8,046 nucleotides of DNA from Alphaproteobacteria bacterium. GTDB taxonomy: Bacteria > Pseudomonadota > Alphaproteobacteria > JAAXGF01. Below, piece after piece: positions 6,495-8,046 of the stretch (within the stretch, counting starts at the first letter, position 1; each line of letters begins with the position of its first letter). The notes below the pieces were generated by a model. The model saw nothing but the letters and a program-made list of their open reading frames with translations. It did no database searches and was not told the DNA's origin. A program made the position numbers and the translations under genes. Where the stretch lies: positions 1 through 8,046 of the forward strand of contig JAAXGF010000394.1 in assembly GCA_012267605.1 (NCBI GenBank). Reading direction: 5' to 3'.

Positions 6495-6500
6495 CCTCCC
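6495..6500 (-). promoter_or_regulatory. Ribosome binding site favouring the GTG start of pstB
   Basis: GGGAGG on the minus strand lies eight bases before the GTG at 6486 and overlaps the last base of the pstA TAG stop. This arrangement suggests translational coupling of pstB to pstA. It competes with a second good site, GGGGAG at 6405-6400, ahead of the ATG at 6393. Confidence 0.6.
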
Positions 6501-7822
6501 TAGTATTTTAATTCGAATTTCTTGCGCATGATGATGGCGGTGAGGTTCATGCAAGCGAGGAACACGAGGAGGACGAGGATTGCGGCGGAAGTGCGTTCGA
6601 TGAAGGCGCGTTCAGGGCTATCGGCCCAAATGAATATTTGTACGGGCAAGACGGTCGCGGGTTCGAACAATCCGCCTGGAATGTCGGCGATGAACGCGAC
6701 CATGCCGATCATCAGCAAGGGGGCGGTTTCGCCCAGCGCCTGGGCCATGCCGATGATCGTGCCGGTGAACATGCCAGGCAGCGCCATGGGCATGACGTGG
6801 TGGCCGATCACCTGAAGCCGGCTCGCGCCGATCCCCAGCGCGGCTTCTCTTATCGACGGCGGAACGGCGCGCAAGGAGGTGCGCGAGGCGATGATGATCG
6901 TCGGCAGGGTCATCAACGCCAGTACCATGCCGCCGACCACCGGGGCCGACCGGGGAAAACCGAAGAAGTTCAAAAACACGGCGAGACCCAGAAGCCCGAA
7001 GACCACCGAGGGCACCGCCGCCAGATTATTGATGTTGATGTCGATCAGGTCGGTCCACCTGTTCTTCGGGGCCAGCTCTTCCAGATGGATCGCGGCGGCC
7101 ACGCCGATGGGAAAGGTGAGGATTAGTGTAACGAACAAGGTGAGGAACGAACCGACCACAGCGCCGCCCACGCCAGCGATTTCCGGTTCCCGGCTGTCGG
7201 CGCCGGTAAAGAAGCGGGTGTTGAAGTGTCTTTCGATGGCGCCGTCCTGGACCAAGGTTTCGACCCAGGCTATTTGCTGATCCGATATCCGCCGATGGGC
7301 CTCCGGCGTTTCGACCGATATCCGCCCTTTCAGAAACTGATCGACGTCATCGGAGGCGGTGAGCCACACATTGCGCGTCGAACCGATAATGCCGATCTCA
7401 CCGGTGCCCGCGGTCTCCGTCTCTTGCATCACCATATCGCGCAGCTCGAACACCGCCCCCGGGCTAACGATGTCGTAGAGTTTTCGTTTGACCCGCCGCT
7501 CCGTAACCTCGGGAAACCGTTCCCGAATGGCGCGTTTCAGCAGCCCGCCATAGTCCGCGACCCCCAAGTTCTGGATGTCACGGGTTCCTTGCGGGTCGAT
7601 GATGTCCTCCGCAAAATGAACCGGAAGGCGAACCATGGTTTGCTGGAACGCGCCAAAAGCGTTGCCGAGAATGGTCCACAGCAACAGTGCCAAGAATAGG
7701 ATTGCAGCGGAGAGCGCCGCCACGCCGTAGAACTGGAATCGCCGTTCAGCCCGATGGCGCCGCCGCAACTGCGCGCGTTGGGATACCGTATCAAAGCCGC
7801 GCCGGGCGGCGAAATCAGTCAT
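6500..7822 (-). CDS. pstA: Phosphate ABC transporter permease PstA, long form
   Basis: This is an inner-membrane permease that forms the phosphate channel with PstC. At 440 residues it is much longer than E. coli PstA (296). The extra length is a hydrophilic periplasmic region (about 60-210) between TM1 (about 32-54) and the second transmembrane segment, matching the additional domain (DUF3333) I associate with alphaproteobacterial PstA. The core permease begins near 215, with several transmembrane segments. The coupling loop that contacts PstB is EAALGIGASRLQVIG (326-340), followed by MALPGMFTG and a segment with QALGETAPLL. The ending RKKFELKY is typical. The ATG at 7822 overlaps the end of pstC by 8 bases, implying coupled translation. 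The stop is TAG, at the position where homologues end, which argues that amber is read as stop in this organism. Its N-terminal 30 residues are Arg-rich and probably cytoplasmic. Confidence 0.95.
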   Translation of the reverse strand: MTDFAARRGFDTVSQRAQLRRRHRAERRFQFYGVAALSAAILFLALLLWTILGNAFGAFQQTMVRLPVHFAEDIIDPQGTRDIQNLGVADYGGLLKRAIRERFPEVTERRVKRKLYDIVSPGAVFELRDMVMQETETAGTGEIGIIGSTRNVWLTASDDVDQFLKGRISVETPEAHRRISDQQIAWVETLVQDGAIERHFNTRFFTGADSREPEIAGVGGAVVGSFLTLFVTLILTFPIGVAAAIHLEELAPKNRWTDLIDININNLAAVPSVVFGLLGLAVFLNFFGFPRSAPVVGGMVLALMTLPTIIIASRTSLRAVPPSIREAALGIGASRLQVIGHHVMPMALPGMFTGTIIGMAQALGETAPLLMIGMVAFIADIPGGLFEPATVLPVQIFIWADSPERAFIERTSAAILVLLVFLACMNLTAIIMRKKFELKY

Positions 7823-8046
7823 ATTTTTCCCGATATCGCCGAACGGTTACGAGGGCGACGACGTTCAACGCCAAGGTGATGAAGAACAGCACCAATCCGA
7901 GGGCGAAGGCCGCGAGGGTCTTGGGGCTGTCAAACTCCTGATCCCCGACCAGCAGCGTGACAATCTGCGCGGTGATCGTGGTCGCGGCGGCAAACGGATT
8001 GGCCGTCAAATTCGCCGCCAGGCCCGCCGCCATCACCACGATCATG
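7815..8046 (-). CDS. pstC: Phosphate ABC transporter permease PstC, C-terminal part
   Basis: Only the last 76 complete residues and part of one more codon are in the window; the gene runs past base 8046. The visible part covers the end of the permease domain and the last transmembrane segment (about 43-66 of the fragment, FALGLVLFFITLALNVVALV). It ends in the basic tail RRYREKYD with a TGA stop. The stretch DQEFDSPKTL between membrane segments is typical of PstC C-termini. The stop lies within the start of pstA, so the two permeases are translationally coupled. PstC pairs with PstA to make the membrane part of PstSCAB. Confidence 0.92.
   Translation of the reverse strand, partial: MIVVMAAGLAANLTANPFAAATTITAQIVTLLVGDQEFDSPKTLAAFALGLVLFFITLALNVVALVTVRRYREKYD

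Noticed and set aside
6638..7280. Long plus-strand open frames across pstA
   Set aside because: They are antisense to a confidently identified permease, are rich in Arg, Gly and His, and show no recognisable domain.

Overview
The window looks like a piece of a proteobacterial chromosome, most likely alphaproteobacterial. Every gene I can support lies on the minus strand, so transcription runs from high to low coordinates. The main clues are the order pstC-pstA-pstB-phoU-phoB, a PstA with the large extra periplasmic domain common in alphaproteobacteria, and clear Shine-Dalgarno sites. I cannot name a genus.

Region 4094-8046 is the end of a phosphate-uptake and phosphate-control operon. It holds the last 77 codons of pstC (cut by the window edge), pstA (overlapping pstC by 8 bases), pstB (13 bases after pstA), phoU (25 bases after pstB) and phoB (88 bases after phoU). 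PstC and PstA form the membrane channel and PstB is the ATPase. PhoU links transporter state to the PhoR/PhoB two-component system, and PhoB is the DNA-binding response regulator. Any pstS, phoR or operon promoter lies outside the window. The notable point is that phoB carries an in-frame amber codon at position 23. The rest of the gene, its start and its ribosome binding site are intact.

Region 2196-3805 has two stand-alone genes for stress physiology: a small mechanosensitive channel of the MscS family and a type II (Prx5-like) peroxiredoxin with a strong ribosome binding site. A GC-rich hairpin follows the peroxiredoxin gene.

Region 942-2137 holds an exported protein under a near-consensus sigma-70 promoter. 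It has a signal sequence, a beta-sandwich-like domain, a long Ala/Glu/Pro linker and two C-terminal double-tryptophan repeats. I know this kind of repeat mainly from secreted proteins of ammonia-oxidising archaea. The 5' part of the gene is markedly AT-rich. A perfect 16-base palindrome just after the stop codon may be its terminator.

Region 102-665 encodes a small protein that combines a signal-peptide-like segment with a winged-helix fold; its start is uncertain. Bases 1-101 and 714-920 hold no gene I can support. I see no tRNA, rRNA, CRISPR array or insertion sequence.
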